NCBI GenBank assembly: GCA_963922205.1
Contig: CAWUHX010000122.1
Coordinates: 186,001 to 250,000, forward strand
DNA: 64,000 nt
Direction: 5' to 3'
Origin: Romanomermis culicivorax
Lineage: Eukaryota > Nematoda > Enoplea > Mermithida > Mermithidae
In this document: piece after piece, positions 43,501 through 54,269 of the stretch
Numbering within the stretch: position 1 is the stretch's first letter
How the letters are laid out: every line of letters starts with the position of its first letter
The notes under the pieces: model-generated
Seen by the model: the letters and a program-made list of their open reading frames with translations, nothing else
Databases searched by the model: none
What the model was told of the DNA's origin: nothing
Made by a program: the position numbers and the translations under genes

Positions 43501-44745
43501 ACCTTGAATAACTGCCTCTTCATGATGTCCTTCTCTTCTAGGAAGTTTTGATCCTCAAACCCTGTTAGGTCTTGAGAGTATACAGTGTAAAAGTGGAAAG
43601 CCAAGGTTTTCACTTGGACCAGTGACACCATATCATGGGGGTATGTTGCCATAACCCCACTCAATTTGCCACAAAATTCATAGTGAAGAAATCCCCAAAA
43701 CACAGAATTTGAGTAATATGCGTCCAGGCCAGCATGTACAATTTCATTGTCCAGAATCCTAGAAGCTAAGAACTTTTCTCAAGCTTTTTTGTCACTGAAG
43801 TCACATTGGTATTTGCCGACATCAGTCAAGTAAAATTCAGTGAAAAGCCCTTTTAGTCCAAGATTTTCCGGACATAAACCCAAATCATAGGTGTTATTGG
43901 CAATAGGCCCCATCATCATTCTGACACAAATTTCCCACCCAATACTTTCCAAATCCTTGGAGTATACAGGCTTGTATAATTTTTGTTTTATTATGAGCCA
44001 AGGCCCCCAGCCTTGGCTCATGCTCAAAATCATGACCAGATCGTCCACAACTTTGAAACTTAACAAGAAATGATCCACTGATGATAGGAATGAAATCAAA
44101 TGATCCCATGCCTGCAGCTTCAATGTTATCAGGTCCATAATTTAGCTAGAACCATTTATATGCACGAATGACACCAGCCTCATGAACTCTTTCCCTTCTG
44201 GGTTCTGAATAGACACTTTATAAGGTACTACACATACCTCAGCCTTCTTGACCTTTTTGATGTCAAATCCCACAATGCCTAGCCCCCAAAACTGGCTTGT
44301 GGCCAATTGTTTCAGAATTGGTTCAATGTTGCCGCCATGAACCTGTTCTGGTTCCATGGGTCTTTGCTGCCAATATCCCATTGTGCTGACAAACCACTGT
44401 TTGATTTCGCCAATGCCGACCAGACGCTTGATGTTGTAGTCTAAAAATCAAAAACAATATGCCCCTTGACCCCTCTTCAATTAAATATTAGGCCACCATC
44501 ACCAAACAAATAAATCCAAATTGACTGGCACCAAATTTAAAGAAAAGATTTAGCATGGGGAAAAATGGATTAGTTGGGTTAGGTATCCGAGTCATAAAGT
44601 AAGCAGGCCCCGTGGTCAATGCAGATGCTAAACCAATTTTTCAGGAACCTCACATTTGCACCACCTCTCGCTTGTCCATGTTGGCCACCACCGATTTACC
44701 ACCTACCCTAGCAATAACTCTATCCCTCGGTACCGAAATCAAATT
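40515..44745 (-). pseudogene. Long degenerate coding relic, unrecognised (possible endogenous viral or Gag-like structural gene)
   Basis: More than 4 kb of minus-strand sequence reads as protein with only scattered lesions. One frame runs from about 44380 to 43160 with stops at 44142-44144, 43779-43781 and 43221-43223. Coding shifts frame near 43160, back near 42410, again near 41830 and back near 41630, then fades to 40515. Upstream readable sequence extends to about 44740. The first two thirds are globular and rich in aromatic residues (GWGPWLIIKQKLYKPVYSKD; VMATYPHDMVSLVQVKTLAF). A strongly acidic part follows (42401-41830, VIMELEREEEADSAFLGEE), then a K/R-rich part, and a Q/G/R/S-rich C-terminus. 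No zinc knuckle, protease or polymerase motif is seen. The globular, acidic, basic order resembles viral nucleoprotein/phosphoprotein or capsid arrangements, but this is inference only. It is nonfunctional. Confidence 0.55.
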
Positions 44746-44749
44746 ATGA

Positions 44750-45900
44750 ATAGATAATCAATTAAGGTTTTGATTAATTCAAGAAATAAACTTAATAAAC
44801 CAGGGGCTTATATAAATACCAAAATAAATGCTTCCGAATTGGATCCAAGGTAAAAACCATTAGATTTTGGTTTTTTTGGTTTTGATTTTGGCTGTAAATC
44901 TATTAGGTTTTTTTTCACCTTTCCTAACATTTTAAGAACCCTTTCTTCGAACTCGTTTTTCCCTTGGTTGGCCCATTCAGAAAATTGGGCATGAAGAAAT
45001 CATTCTTAAGACACCTAGATGGGCAAATTTGTTCCACTTACCAAGAAATAATTAAACAAAAACTTATCATTGGTCAAAAAATAGCAATTACTTTGGCGGC
45101 CTTGTGGTTGGCCCACCTTCACTTGATCAGTGTGAGCGTGATAGTTTCATGCAAAAGGTGCTATGCCCAGCTTGGACATTCCAAAATACAATTTAAAATT
45201 TTTTTAGATTTTTTTCCAAAGTCAACAAAATGTTACGGAACATTTGTCATTACTTCAATATAAATACAATATATGAATTTACCAAAATATTTTCAGGTCC
45301 TAGGCCTGGACAAAATTTTTTTGGGAAAAAATATGTGGTGTGGAGTGCAAGAAAATACAACTTTTGGAAAAAATAAGAATGAAAATTGGTGGCAAACCTC
45401 ACAAAGTGTAAACCAGAAGTTTAGTATGGGGTGTACAGATTCACAATATTATTCTGAAAATTTGATTCTTAGCAATAAGATTTAGAAAGTATTAAATGAA
45501 TATAAATCAATTAAATAACAAACAAATAGAAATTTTATCCATAAAAAATACATATATAGCATTTTTAGCTAGAAATTATTGGACAGTGAAATAATGACTG
45601 GATGATCTTCAGTCTGTGCAAGATTTCCAGTTACAGTAACTAGAGTATACCAGAAGACTTGCAACTTTTTGTGAAAAAACCATCTGGTACCTTCTTATCG
45701 AAAGTGTTTTAGCCTACTTTCCAATACAACCTGCCATTTTAGTGGGTTATTCCAATGCGCTATTGTATGCACATTCTCCTTCAATCTTTTATCATTGAGG
45801 ATAATACATGGTCCCTGCCAAGGTAACCCCAATTTTTTCTGTGTCGACTTTCAACAGAACCCAATCTCGGCTTTTAAAACCAGAGGTCTTAATTTTGTTA
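44750..45900. other. No assignable feature
   Basis: The region contains a 99-codon open frame (44964-45263) and a 70-codon frame (45273-45485) without recognisable motifs. It lies between two oppositely oriented relics. The sequence is less AT-rich at 45050-45150. Confidence 0.3.
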
Positions 45901-45904
45901 TCAA

Positions 45905-47918
45905 AATTGGTGTACATTGATGATATCATTGTTTTCTCCGAGACTTTTGATGAACATTTGGAGATTTTAGAGTTGGTCTAGCAAGCTTTTCAGAAACCAA
46001 AGCTGAAACTTAAACCTGAGCGGAGCGAATTTCTTCCAAAAAGCTTTCATTTTCTTGGAGACATACTGAATGAAAGTGGAATCTCACCAGATCTGAAAAA
46101 AGTGAAAGATTTTACAGAATCCGAGTTTCCCAATAGCTTGAAGTGAATGCAAAGATTTTTGTGTATACTGCAATGGTATAATAAATTTATCCCAAACCTT
46201 GCACAGCTTGCTGAATCATCGACAAGCTTACTGCTACTGGAAAAAAGAAATTCCCAGCTACAGAGGAACATCACAGGGTAATTGAAGAATTGAAAAAGCA
46301 CTCACCTCAGTGCCATTTCTACAGTATCTTGTTTTGGATGGAACTGTTGAGTTTGTTCTCGAAACAGATGCCAGTGGAACCACACTGGGAGCAGTACTTT
46401 ATCAGAAGACTAAAGACAAACAATGGGTAATAGCCTATAGCAGGCCAATCCTTAAGAAAGACAAGAGGAAGTGGTGTGCTACAGAGGGAGAATGTCTAGC
46501 AGTTGTCTATGGTCTTAAAGTTTATGGGCACTATTTGTTTGGGCAAAAAGTACTGATCAAAACTGATCACAAACCCCTTTTATCAATGAAAGTTAATACT
46601 CAAACCAATGTAAAATTGAAAAGATGGTATTCCATTATAAACCAATTTAATCATAGATTGGAGTATGTGTCTGGTAGACAAAATGTGATTGCTGATTTCC
46701 TCTCAAGAAAAGATGAACCAGAAGAAACTAAGGACAAAAATCCACCAAAATGGGAATATGTCTTCAAAATTCAATTTTGTAATTGCAGAACTCAAACCAA
46801 TGAAATTGAAAGCCAAGAATTGGTACAACAATTTCAGAGGATAAGGGATAAAGAAATTGAAGTAGAGACAAAAAAGTTATCCCTGAGTAGACCAAGGAAT
46901 TGACAGATATCCAAGACTTGACAGTAGAAAAAAAGAACATTGCACCAACTACCAAAGACACATTGCAAATCAGAGATGAAAAGCAGAAGCTTATGGTAGT
47001 TGATGCAGTTACAACTAGAAGACAAGCAAAAGTTCAGGATCAGAGTGCAGCAAATCAAGAACAAGGTACGTCTGTACTAATTGATCCTGAAAATATTGCT
47101 TGGCTGTTCCCGAATAAAGAAAAAGAATTTGAAGAGTTGAAGGAAAGGGGAAATGAAGAGAATGATGATGATAAGGTCAAGTATCCAGTAGATTTAAAGG
47201 TTATATTTTCATTGCAAAAAGAGGACACCAATCATACCCCTATTTGGGAAAGATTGGGTGTCAAAAGCACTACAAAGTATCATAGTGGATTTTGAGGATA
47301 ATGGAGTTCTTAATAGGCAAATTGAGGGATGTGGCCATGATCAGATCGTGTTCTCAAAGTCTATCAGAGACAGCATTCTTCATCAGTATCATGGAGCCAT
47401 TATAATGACACACTAAGGGCTCAAAAGAACTCTGATTGTTGTCAAACAGCACTTTGGGTGGCCTGGCATTGAAAAAGGTGTCAGAAATTGGTTGAAGTTT
47501 TGTCCAGTCTGTCAAGTGGCTACTTCTGGTAAAAGCTCCATATCCCCTTATACTGGAGGGTCCCTTCGATATTGTGTCTGTGGACATAGTAGGGATTGCT
47601 CCCTTGAGGGAACTTCACCCATATGTCATATGTATATCAGGATTATTTCACTAAATGGGTTGAAGCTATATTGATTCCTGGTCAGACGGCTGAATCCATG
47701 TCGATGCATTCTTAGAGCATGTGATATTTAGGCATGGTACACCAAGAAAACTTCTTAGTGATAATGGATCCAGATTTAATTCAGATCTTATGAAAGCAAT
47801 CTGTAAACTATTAGAGTGCAGGAAAATTTTCACAACTGCATACCACTCACAGGGTAATGGCATGGTTGAAAGATTTAACCAAACTCTAATAAAGCAGCTG
47901 CAAAAAAGTTGCAATTGA
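45905..47918 (+). pseudogene. Ty3/Gypsy LTR retrotransposon pol relic (RT end, RNase H, integrase)
   Basis: The reverse transcriptase end is VYIDDIIVFSETFDEH (YIDD box at 45913) with FHFLGDILNESGISP. RNase H follows at 46310-46700: LETDASGTTLGAVLYQK, TEGECLAVVYGLK, KTDHKPLL and NVIADFLSRK give the expected D, E, D, D positions. A spacer rich in E and K (46750-47250) leads into the integrase, with H..YHG...T and CPVCQVA of the HHCC domain (47370-47520), DIVSVDIVG (first Asp), LLSDNGSRFNSD (second Asp) and HSQGNGMVERFNQTL (Glu). Stops and frameshifts separate these blocks. The 5' half of pol, gag and both LTRs are not found adjacent. Non-functional. Confidence 0.9.
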
Positions 47919-48059
47919 TGCTAATAACAAATGGCCGAGCTACCTCAGTGCAGTGGTATTTTCATAAAATGCTGCACCCAACACAGCAACTATATGTTCA
48001 TCATTTTCACTGCTGCGGGGGCACAAAGCTAATTTTATGATCAATTTCACTGCTGCCCT

Positions 48060-48560
48060 TAAAATAGTCATGCTAAATGATTATGTAGCTTTTAAGTATG
48101 TTAAAACTTTTTCTTTCGTCTCAACTTTTTCATACCCATTTTCCTAGCCTTTGTTTTTGGGTTGTTAATTCCTTCGTTTTCTTTCCTTTCATTTGCACTT
48201 TCACTGTTCTCTTTTGCTTTTTGTTTGCTTGTTTGTTCTTCACTATGTTTTTGAATTTCGCTCATTTTTTACATGTTTCTTTTTCCTCTCTGCTTCCCAT
48301 AAAATAATCGAAAAGCTAAAGCTATCAACTATAACTGAAAACTGTGCGTGGCTAAAACGGGACACTAGCTGTGGGACACAGCCGCCAAGTAATTAATGAC
48401 AGTAGTTTTACACTAATTTTGTTTTGGTGACTGAAATGAGACAGTGGTTATATTGGCAGTGACTGGGGTTACACGATCGGGTATGTGTAATTGCTCGAAA
48501 ACATCATTTTCATTCATATGTTAAATAAGTTCTTTTGATATCAAATTTTTGAACTTCGAG
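48060..48560 (-). repeat. Dispersed repeat R2, copy 2 (inverse of 17870-18540)
   Basis: ACATGTTTCTTTTTCCTCTCTGCTTCCCATAAAAT, AAAGCTAAAGCTATCAAC, GTCTCATTTCAGTCACC (inverse) and CATCATTTTCATTCATATGTTAA are reverse complements of copy 1, in the reverse order. Confidence 0.6.
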
Positions 48561-48837
48561 ACTAATATTTAATTAGTTTGATACAAAGTTAATTTGTCAT
48601 ACCATTATATTGAGTCGAAAATAGTGTACATATATTTTTCTTCATTCGTTGTATCTTCATTCTCCACTCTTTCCTATCAACGGGATCTTCCGACTTCTCT
48701 GTTGAAAATCTAGTTGTTCGAACTCAAATGAGTTTCTGAGAAGCTTAGCAAAAATCGAACCGGAAAAACCGGTGGATAACTCGCGAGATATTTTCTGTGA
48801 ATGCATAGAAGCTTCTATGGAAAGGATTGGGTAACAG

Positions 48838-48910
48838 ATCCGCTACCTAGTGCACATCTGTTACCCAGTGCCCGACGGCTACCTAGTGCACATCCACTAC
48901 CACAGTCACA
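48838..48910. repeat. Short tandem repeat GCTACCTAGTGCACATC
   Basis: Four degenerate units: CCGCTACCTAGTGCACATCT, GTTACCCAGTGCCCGACG, GCTACCTAGTGCACATCC, ACTACCACAGTCACATCT. Confidence 0.6.
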
Positions 48911-49047
48911 TCTGCAACCAGACATGAAACAATGCGAAAATAATTTTGTTATCATTTTCATGAAGGTTTTCTGAAGACAAAAAAGATTAAAAGAAAACGA
49001 AAACCCTTCTCACAGTCGGCCTCTCACCAAAATAGGCAAGGAAGCTC

Positions 49048-49189
49048 ATGGAGAGCGAAAATCTTCGGAAAAACGTTGAAAGTACAGAACCACTGTTGCC
49101 TGATGCCTGTGAACCTGGTGATGCCACATTTTGTGGAAAAAGCATGACCCTAGCAGTTATGAACCACACAAAATGGCCTATTGGTCGTG
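49048..49189 (+). CDS. Candidate exon, unknown
   Basis: An ATG-started frame (MESENLRKNVESTEPLLPDA...NHTKWPIGRG) preceded by an acceptor-like TCTCACCAAAATAG (to about 49033) and ended by a good donor (GGTCGTG|GTAAAG at 49189/49190). It is GC-richer than its flanks. If unspliced, the frame continues to 49313 or beyond into the palindromic GCACGTGCACATG...GGTGCACGTGCATG. No family is recognised. Confidence 0.35.
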
Positions 49190-49502
49190 GTAAAGTTGAA
49201 GACGAGCCCGAACCATGGAGATCCAGTGTCAAGGGTTGCAATATTGTGCTTGCACGTGCACATGATGTTGGTGCACGTGCATGTTTTTTTGAGCATGTGA
49301 TTTTCGCCCACATTTTGTGTGTTTTTTGTCTACTGTGGACTATGTGAATTTATGTTCATGTCGTTTTTCGTGTATAAATAATTGTGCCTTTGGCCAACTA
49401 TTCATTGATCCCATTTCGTCTTCCTATCGTGTTTCTTTACCATTGTTTATATATGAATAAACTTGGTAATCGGCCGGCCCAATGGATACCTCACTACCCT
49501 TG

Positions 49503-49545
49503 TATGTGTGGGTCGCCAGTAGAGGATAAATCTACTGACCCACAC
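49503..49545. repeat. Hairpin (TGTGTGGGTC...CAGTAG/CTACTG...CCACACA)
   Basis: TGTGTGGGTCGCCAGTAG, a 9-nt loop, and CTACTGACCCACACA form a near-perfect stem with one internal loop. There is no poly(T) after it, so it is not a Pol III terminator. Function unknown. Confidence 0.55.
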
Positions 49546-49659
49546 AATATAAGTTCGAAAGAGGCAGCATATCATTAGCTTTAAGCATCAAGTCCTGGGG
49601 GATGAACATACACTTCTCCCGATAAGTAGTTGAACTGGATGGTACTATTTTATTAAATC

Positions 49660-49775
49660 GGCCAATATACCATCAATAGCGTGGCAAGTGTCATGGCTGC
49701 CTTAAATTTTATTGATTTTTGGACAAAACTTCATTGTTCCTTTGTGTGATCTCTAGTCATTGGTCGTATTTTAGC
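49660..49775 (-). promoter_or_regulatory. CCAAT/TATA promoter-like module, copy P5 (minus strand)
   Basis: Read on the minus strand: GACCAATG, TCACACAAAGGAACAATG, a CCAAT-like CAAT box, the CCATGACACTTGCCACGC block (plus 49679-49701), 8 bp, and GTATATTG in the TATA position (49663-49670). The upstream half is nearly identical to P2. No open frame of note follows on the minus strand (49560-49660). Confidence 0.5.
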
Positions 49776-50734
49776 TATGTGCGAAAAATCAACATGTCTA
49801 GGAGAACATCACTTGGTGTTCTATGTAGTACTCCCGAAACTAGTACTCTCAAGACGATTTCGGTGCAAAAATCAAATGTTAGAGCTGAAACAAGTTTATG
49901 AAGACAAATGCGTATTTTCTGGAAATTCTGTATTTGATTGCAGGAAAAAATTCATTTAAAAAAAGTATCATTCAAAATGCGTGTACTAAGTCTCATATTC
50001 ATTCAAAGTTTTTTTATTCAACCAATTTTTCCTGATTCAGACGTCTGTTATTGGACAGTTTCACAACGTAAGTTCTTTGAAATCATGATCAAGACTCCCT
50101 GACCACTAGCGTAAATTTCTTTGAATTTCAAAAAACTGACATCGGCATGTAAAAAGTAGTTTCATGATTTTATTCTTTTCAGCCAAATGATGCATCATGA
50201 CTAAATTAATCTCACGATTTATTGTTTTCTTACATCGATCATTTCTTTTAAAGTACATTTTTCAACCATGAGTTAAGGTGTATTAGTGATTGATTTGTTA
50301 CGAATAATTTACAAAAATTTTCTAAGATATCAAATACTTTATTGAAATGTAGATAAATAACAACATTGGAAACTAAGTCCCATTTTATATTTTTATAATT
50401 TTGTACTAAAACATAGTCGCATAGGACTAAAGACTTGTCAGCATATTCATGAAAAAAATTCTTATCCACGAACATGATGCACAACATTTTTTAAAAAGAT
50501 GCATCGCAAAAAATTCTAGATTTAAGTGCTTTTCGATGTTCAACTTTCTTTTCAAATGCAACGTAATATTTCTCAAGTGTATCGCATTTATTTCAAGTGT
50601 ATCGCATTTTTTGAAGATGATCTTGAAAAAAAATAGGACGGCATCCTGAAGAAGTATAAAGATGTTATCTTGAAATAAATCAACGTATCTGGCACAGAGG
50701 ATTAAAATTTCTGAAACTAGCCTGTCGAAGACGC

Positions 50735-51215
50735 TTCAAAATAGATTTCTGAGGTCAATGCTTGCTAGTTAAGGGTGCTCTCAACTTTTATGTGGGCTTG
50801 CGATAGGGGGAGGAGTTGTTTCATGGAAATTTTAATTTTTCGAGATTTTCCAGAAAAACGTTAAAAAAGCTCATTTTCATCGAAAAAAGCAACAATCACG
50901 AAATATAATCAAAATTTTTGACCTCGTCGCTGTTCTATTACAACTTCCTACCTGCTCAGGAATATTCTTTTCCGAAATTACAACATTTCGGGAGAAAAAC
51001 AAGCATTTTTGAAGTAAAAAAGTAAGAAGTAAAAAGTAAAAGTAAAAGTAAAAAGTAAAACAAGCATTTGTGTACTATCTCGAAAAGTAAAAATTTTCAT
51101 GAAAAACCAATATATTAATCAGATTTCTCGTTCAAAATAACCTCCCCCTTACTAGCCCCTTAAAATTGAGCGCACCCTCCGCCAGCAAGCTCTGACCTCA
51201 GAAATCCACTTTGAG
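50735..51215. mobile_element. MITE with about 48-bp terminal inverted repeats
   Basis: The left end TTCAAAATAGATTTCTGAGG-TCA.TGCTTGCT...GGGTGC-CTCAA (50735-50785) is the inverse, at roughly three of four positions, of the right end TTGAGCGCACCCTC...AGCAAGCTCTGACCTCAGAA (to 51215). The interior is AT-rich, with an AGTAAAA simple repeat at 51015-51060. No coding capacity. Confidence 0.6.
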
Positions 51216-51309
51216 GGTTCCTGTATATACAAACACAAGAGGCGGAGCGACGTTTTTGACTGCCTACTTTCAGAAGATATTTTCATCCTCTGAAGTGCCT
51301 CTAGTTTTT

Positions 51310-51450
51310 CTCAAAAAGTGATCTTAATTTTTTTTCAAGATGGAATCTTGATTTTTTTTCAAAAAGATGTCATGTTGATTTTTTCAGGATGACATCTCGA
51401 TTTTAATCAAGATGCCATCTTGATTTATGCTCAAGATAATGTTGAAAAAC
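51310..51450. repeat. Minisatellite with palindromic unit CAAGATGnCATCTTGATTTTT
   Basis: About five degenerate units of 22-30 bp (TTCAAGATGGAATCTTGATT, AAAAAGATGTCATGTTGATT, AGGATGACATCTCGATTTTA, TCAAGATGCCATCTTGATTT). Each unit contains its own small inverted repeat. Related single units occur near 50590-50670. Confidence 0.65.
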
Positions 51451-51693
51451 GGGCGATGACTTGAAATAATTGCGATGAACTTATTCAAAAAGTTGAATGT
51501 CGACTTTAACGTTGGATCATGAAAAACACATGATTCCTACTACTACTATCGTATTTGAATTTTATACTGCAAGAGCGAATAAACAAACCACAGTTAGCTT
51601 TACACAGTAACATTTTGCACGATTACACATTTTGTTATTGTTTCAACTTTTCTCATATCAAAGATAAGAGCCGTCCGTAGAAAAAGCGGTACG

Positions 51694-51829
51694 ATGTCTA
51701 CCCCAAAGAAAGCGTTAGGAGGGCCTTCGGCCAAAAAAGCGCCGCCTAGTCGAGCCAAGGGCGATCCAGTCAAGAAAATTCCAGCTAATCAAGGCAAATC
51801 GTCGGCGAAAAAAGCAAAAGGGATTGGAG
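51694..51829 (+). CDS. Type II membrane protein gene, exon 1
   Basis: ATG at 51694 starts MSTPKKALGGPSAKKAPPSR..., a lysine/proline-rich cytoplasmic N-terminus of 45 residues. It ends at the donor GGAG|GTAGTG, phase 1. The exon is markedly GC-richer than flanking DNA. The joined coding sequence of four exons (51694-51829, 56013-56300, 60891-61013, 61708-61799) is 639 nt, encoding 212 residues, with all three introns in phase 1. The upstream TTTTCTCATATCAAAG could be a trans-splice acceptor, but this is speculation. The protein family is not recognised. Confidence 0.75.
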
Positions 51830-52265
51830 GTAGTGAATTTTCCAGGCATCTGTTCGGGAATTTCTTTTGATATTTCGTTTTTATTCTTTTTTCTTCCTGT
51901 TTCTCAATTTATTTATTCATTTTCTTCTATTTCTTCTTGTATCTGCATTACAATCACACATGTAACGGTGCTCCGGCATTTGGTGGGGGTCGACGACAAT
52001 TGGGTGAAAAGACAGTTGGGTGAATGCGACGATTTGGTGAAAATCAGGCAGGAATTTACAATACGGTAAGTTCGACTTTTTACCAAAAACCCCCATTTTT
52101 CAATGTTTCAAATCAAAAACTTTGAAAAAATTTTGGAAAAAAAGGGCGGAAAACAGTCATTTCCAAAAAAAAACTTGAAAAAAAATTTGAAAATTTTTCA
52201 TAAAAATTACAGTAATCATACCTTTCTACCAAAATATATCAAGTTTTTGACTTGAAACATCGAAC

Positions 52266-52336
52266 AGCCTAAGCCTAAGCCTAAGCCTAAGCCTAAGCCC
52301 AAGCCCAAGCCTAAGCCTTAGCCTAAGCCTAAGCCA
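52266..52336. repeat. Interstitial telomere-type repeat (GCCTAA)n = (TTAGGC)n
   Basis: Eleven or more head-to-tail units, mostly CCTAAG with CCCAAG and CCTTAG variants. TTAGGC is the telomere hexamer of nematodes. Short further tracts lie at 55511-55528 (CCTAAGCCTAAGCCTAAGG), and in the opposite orientation at 63645-63684 (TTAGGCTCAAGCTTAGGCTC, degenerate). Confidence 0.8.
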
Positions 52337-52574
52337 TTCCACTCCGACTGACCTAAAAACCAAACTAATTCTGTACTTTTGAGCAACCACCAACAAGGAA
52401 AACACAACTTCAGGCAATTTTGGTTACTTACCGTATTGTTAAAATTAGCCGAAAATCATGAAAAACAGTAGCTTATGTGGGTAGAAACGTAAGAAATGTT
52501 TAGAATAAACGAAAGGCACTGCAGTTTACATCGAATGAGCACCAAAATTTTGAAATTAGTTTTACACTGTTAGT

Positions 52575-52792
52575 TATAGTCTTTTTTTATAAAATGCTTC
52601 CAAATAGAACAAGTAACACAAATCAGTAATGTCGTCAAAATTGTTTGCATTGAGCTCTCACTGTAAAATTTTTCACTAGAAAAATTGTTAAGGCTTAGGT
52701 CAATATGCTCATAAATTTAAATAATAAATAATCTGAAATACTACTTGTTTTCTGCTTTCATTATTTAGAAGCATTTCAAAAAACAGATTATA
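52575..52792. mobile_element. M1 MITE, copy with both terminal repeats
   Basis: The left end TATAGTCTTTTTTTATAAAATGCTTCCAAATA and the right end inverse (TTTAGAAGCATTTCAAAAAACAGATTATA) match each other and the other M1 copies. It is 218 bp long, in intron 1 of the membrane-protein gene, inside the TTCACCC inverted structure. Confidence 0.75.
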
Positions 52793-53339
52793 GTTGTTTC
52801 AATCACTGTCAATGATTTGTATCCTATGATTTCGAAAGTATAGTAGATTTAGTGAGAACAAAAAGTAGCGCTTATAAGTGTAAAAAATTACTTGATCAAC
52901 CTGATTTTTTCTTTTGTACATTAAAAATTCATGTAAGAGTTGAATTGAATAAGATCATTTCAACCGCTTGATTTGCTTTTCAGTGTAGAGTTTACTTTCT
53001 TGAAAGTCAGCTCTTTGATGCAGTTGGAATTTCAGTAATGTTTGACTCAACTGGGTGGGCCGGACCTCACTATGACCATAAGTTGTGCATAAAGATTTCT
53101 TCACACATTCTATCAAGTGTAAATGCTTTTCTATGATTTTCACCCAATTGTCGCCTTCACCCAATTATCGTTCACCCAATTTTCATTCACCCATTTGTCT
53201 TTCACCCAATTGTCGGGATGCCATTTGCCGGGTCAGGCGACTTTTTTATGGCTGCGGTAATCAATTGCCCAATTCTTTAGGAGTTGGGTCATTGAAGCAA
53301 AAAAAGTTCAATTTTTTTGCATAAAACGTCTGAAACCGT

Positions 53340-53632
53340 GACCGGACAAAAGAGCGCGGACATTAGAGCACAGGGACATTAGGGCGCAGGACAATAGAGC
53401 GCAGGTACATTAGAGCGCAGGACAATAGAGCGCAGGGACATTAGAGCACAGGAACACTAGAGCGAGGGACATTAGAGCGCAGGGCAATAGAGCACCGACA
53501 TTAGAGCGCGGACATTAGAGCGCAGGACATTAGAGCGCAGGGACATTAGAGCGCGGACATTAGAGCGAAGGGACATAAGAGTGCAGGACAATATGGGGAA
53601 GACAATAGAGCGCCGGGACATTAGAGCGCATC
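53340..53632. repeat. Minisatellite array, unit about GAGCGCAGGGACATTA (left arm)
   Basis: About 17 head-to-tail units of 14-17 bp (AGAGCGCGGACATT, AGAGCGCAGGACAATA, AGAGCACAGGAACACT and so on) in one orientation. The inverse orientation occurs at 54270-55118, so the two arrays can pair. Confidence 0.9.
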
Positions 53633-54269
53633 TGTTGGTTCGAAAAAATAAACCAACATTCCGTGATCTGAATGAACGCGAATTTTAAAATCGTTTTTGA
53701 AAATGAGAAAAGAGTACTATGCAAGCAGCTTCATTTCAGAAATTGACAAAATTTTCAAAAGCTGACACAAAACTGCGTATGATTTTGAATGCAAGTTAGA
53801 AATTCAAGATGAATTCGAAAACAACAAAATCACACAATTTTATTCAAAGGTTCAAAGGTTGACAAGCAATAAATCAATAAAAATATGTGTGTGATTACGG
53901 ATTAGAGGTAAAGTCCATGTGGGCGACTGAATAAAAAAATGCAAAAAAGTATGAGTAATGAGAAAGTAGACGAACAATGATCTAATGATAATAAAAAAGG
54001 AAAGAGAAAAACACGAGAAAATGAATACAGAGAGAAAAAAGATAAACAAAAAAAAGAAAAAATAAATAGAAAATAGGGGACAGGAAAAATTAAGAAAAGT
54101 GAAAGAATAAAAAGAACAAAAAATGGGAGAAAATACTGCATGGTAGAAAAATTCTTTGACCTGAACTTCTTTAGAGACACGAAAAAATTTGAAGAAAGCA
54201 TTTCTGAGCTGAAATGTAGTTATTTTTCAAAATATTTCATTTTCAGTTTTTTTCATTTGCTCTGATCTG

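Larger units (their letters stand above)
51960..53245. mobile_element. Inverted minisatellite structure, unit TTCACCCAATTGTCG
   Basis: The left arm at 51990-52050 (GACAATTGGGTGAAAAGACA, GTTGGGTGAATGCGACGA, TTTGGTGAAAATC) is the inverse of the right arm at 53140-53225 (TTCACCCAATTGTCGCC, TTCACCCAATTATCG, TTCACCCAATTTTCA, TTCACCCATTTGTC, TTCACCCAATTGTCGGG). It lies in intron 1 of the membrane-protein gene and encloses a TTAGGC tract and an M1 MITE. The left end ACATGTAACGGTGCTCCGG resembles the hAT-like element at 39281. Confidence 0.55.

Noticed and set aside
40515..47918. One large retroelement joining the 40.5-44.7 kb relic and the Gypsy pol
   Set aside because: The two are on opposite strands and the first lacks knuckle, protease and RT motifs, so they are treated as separate.
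52226..52417. RLRLRLGLGLRLRL peptide frame
   Set aside because: It is the translation of the TTAGGC/GCCTAA hexamer array.
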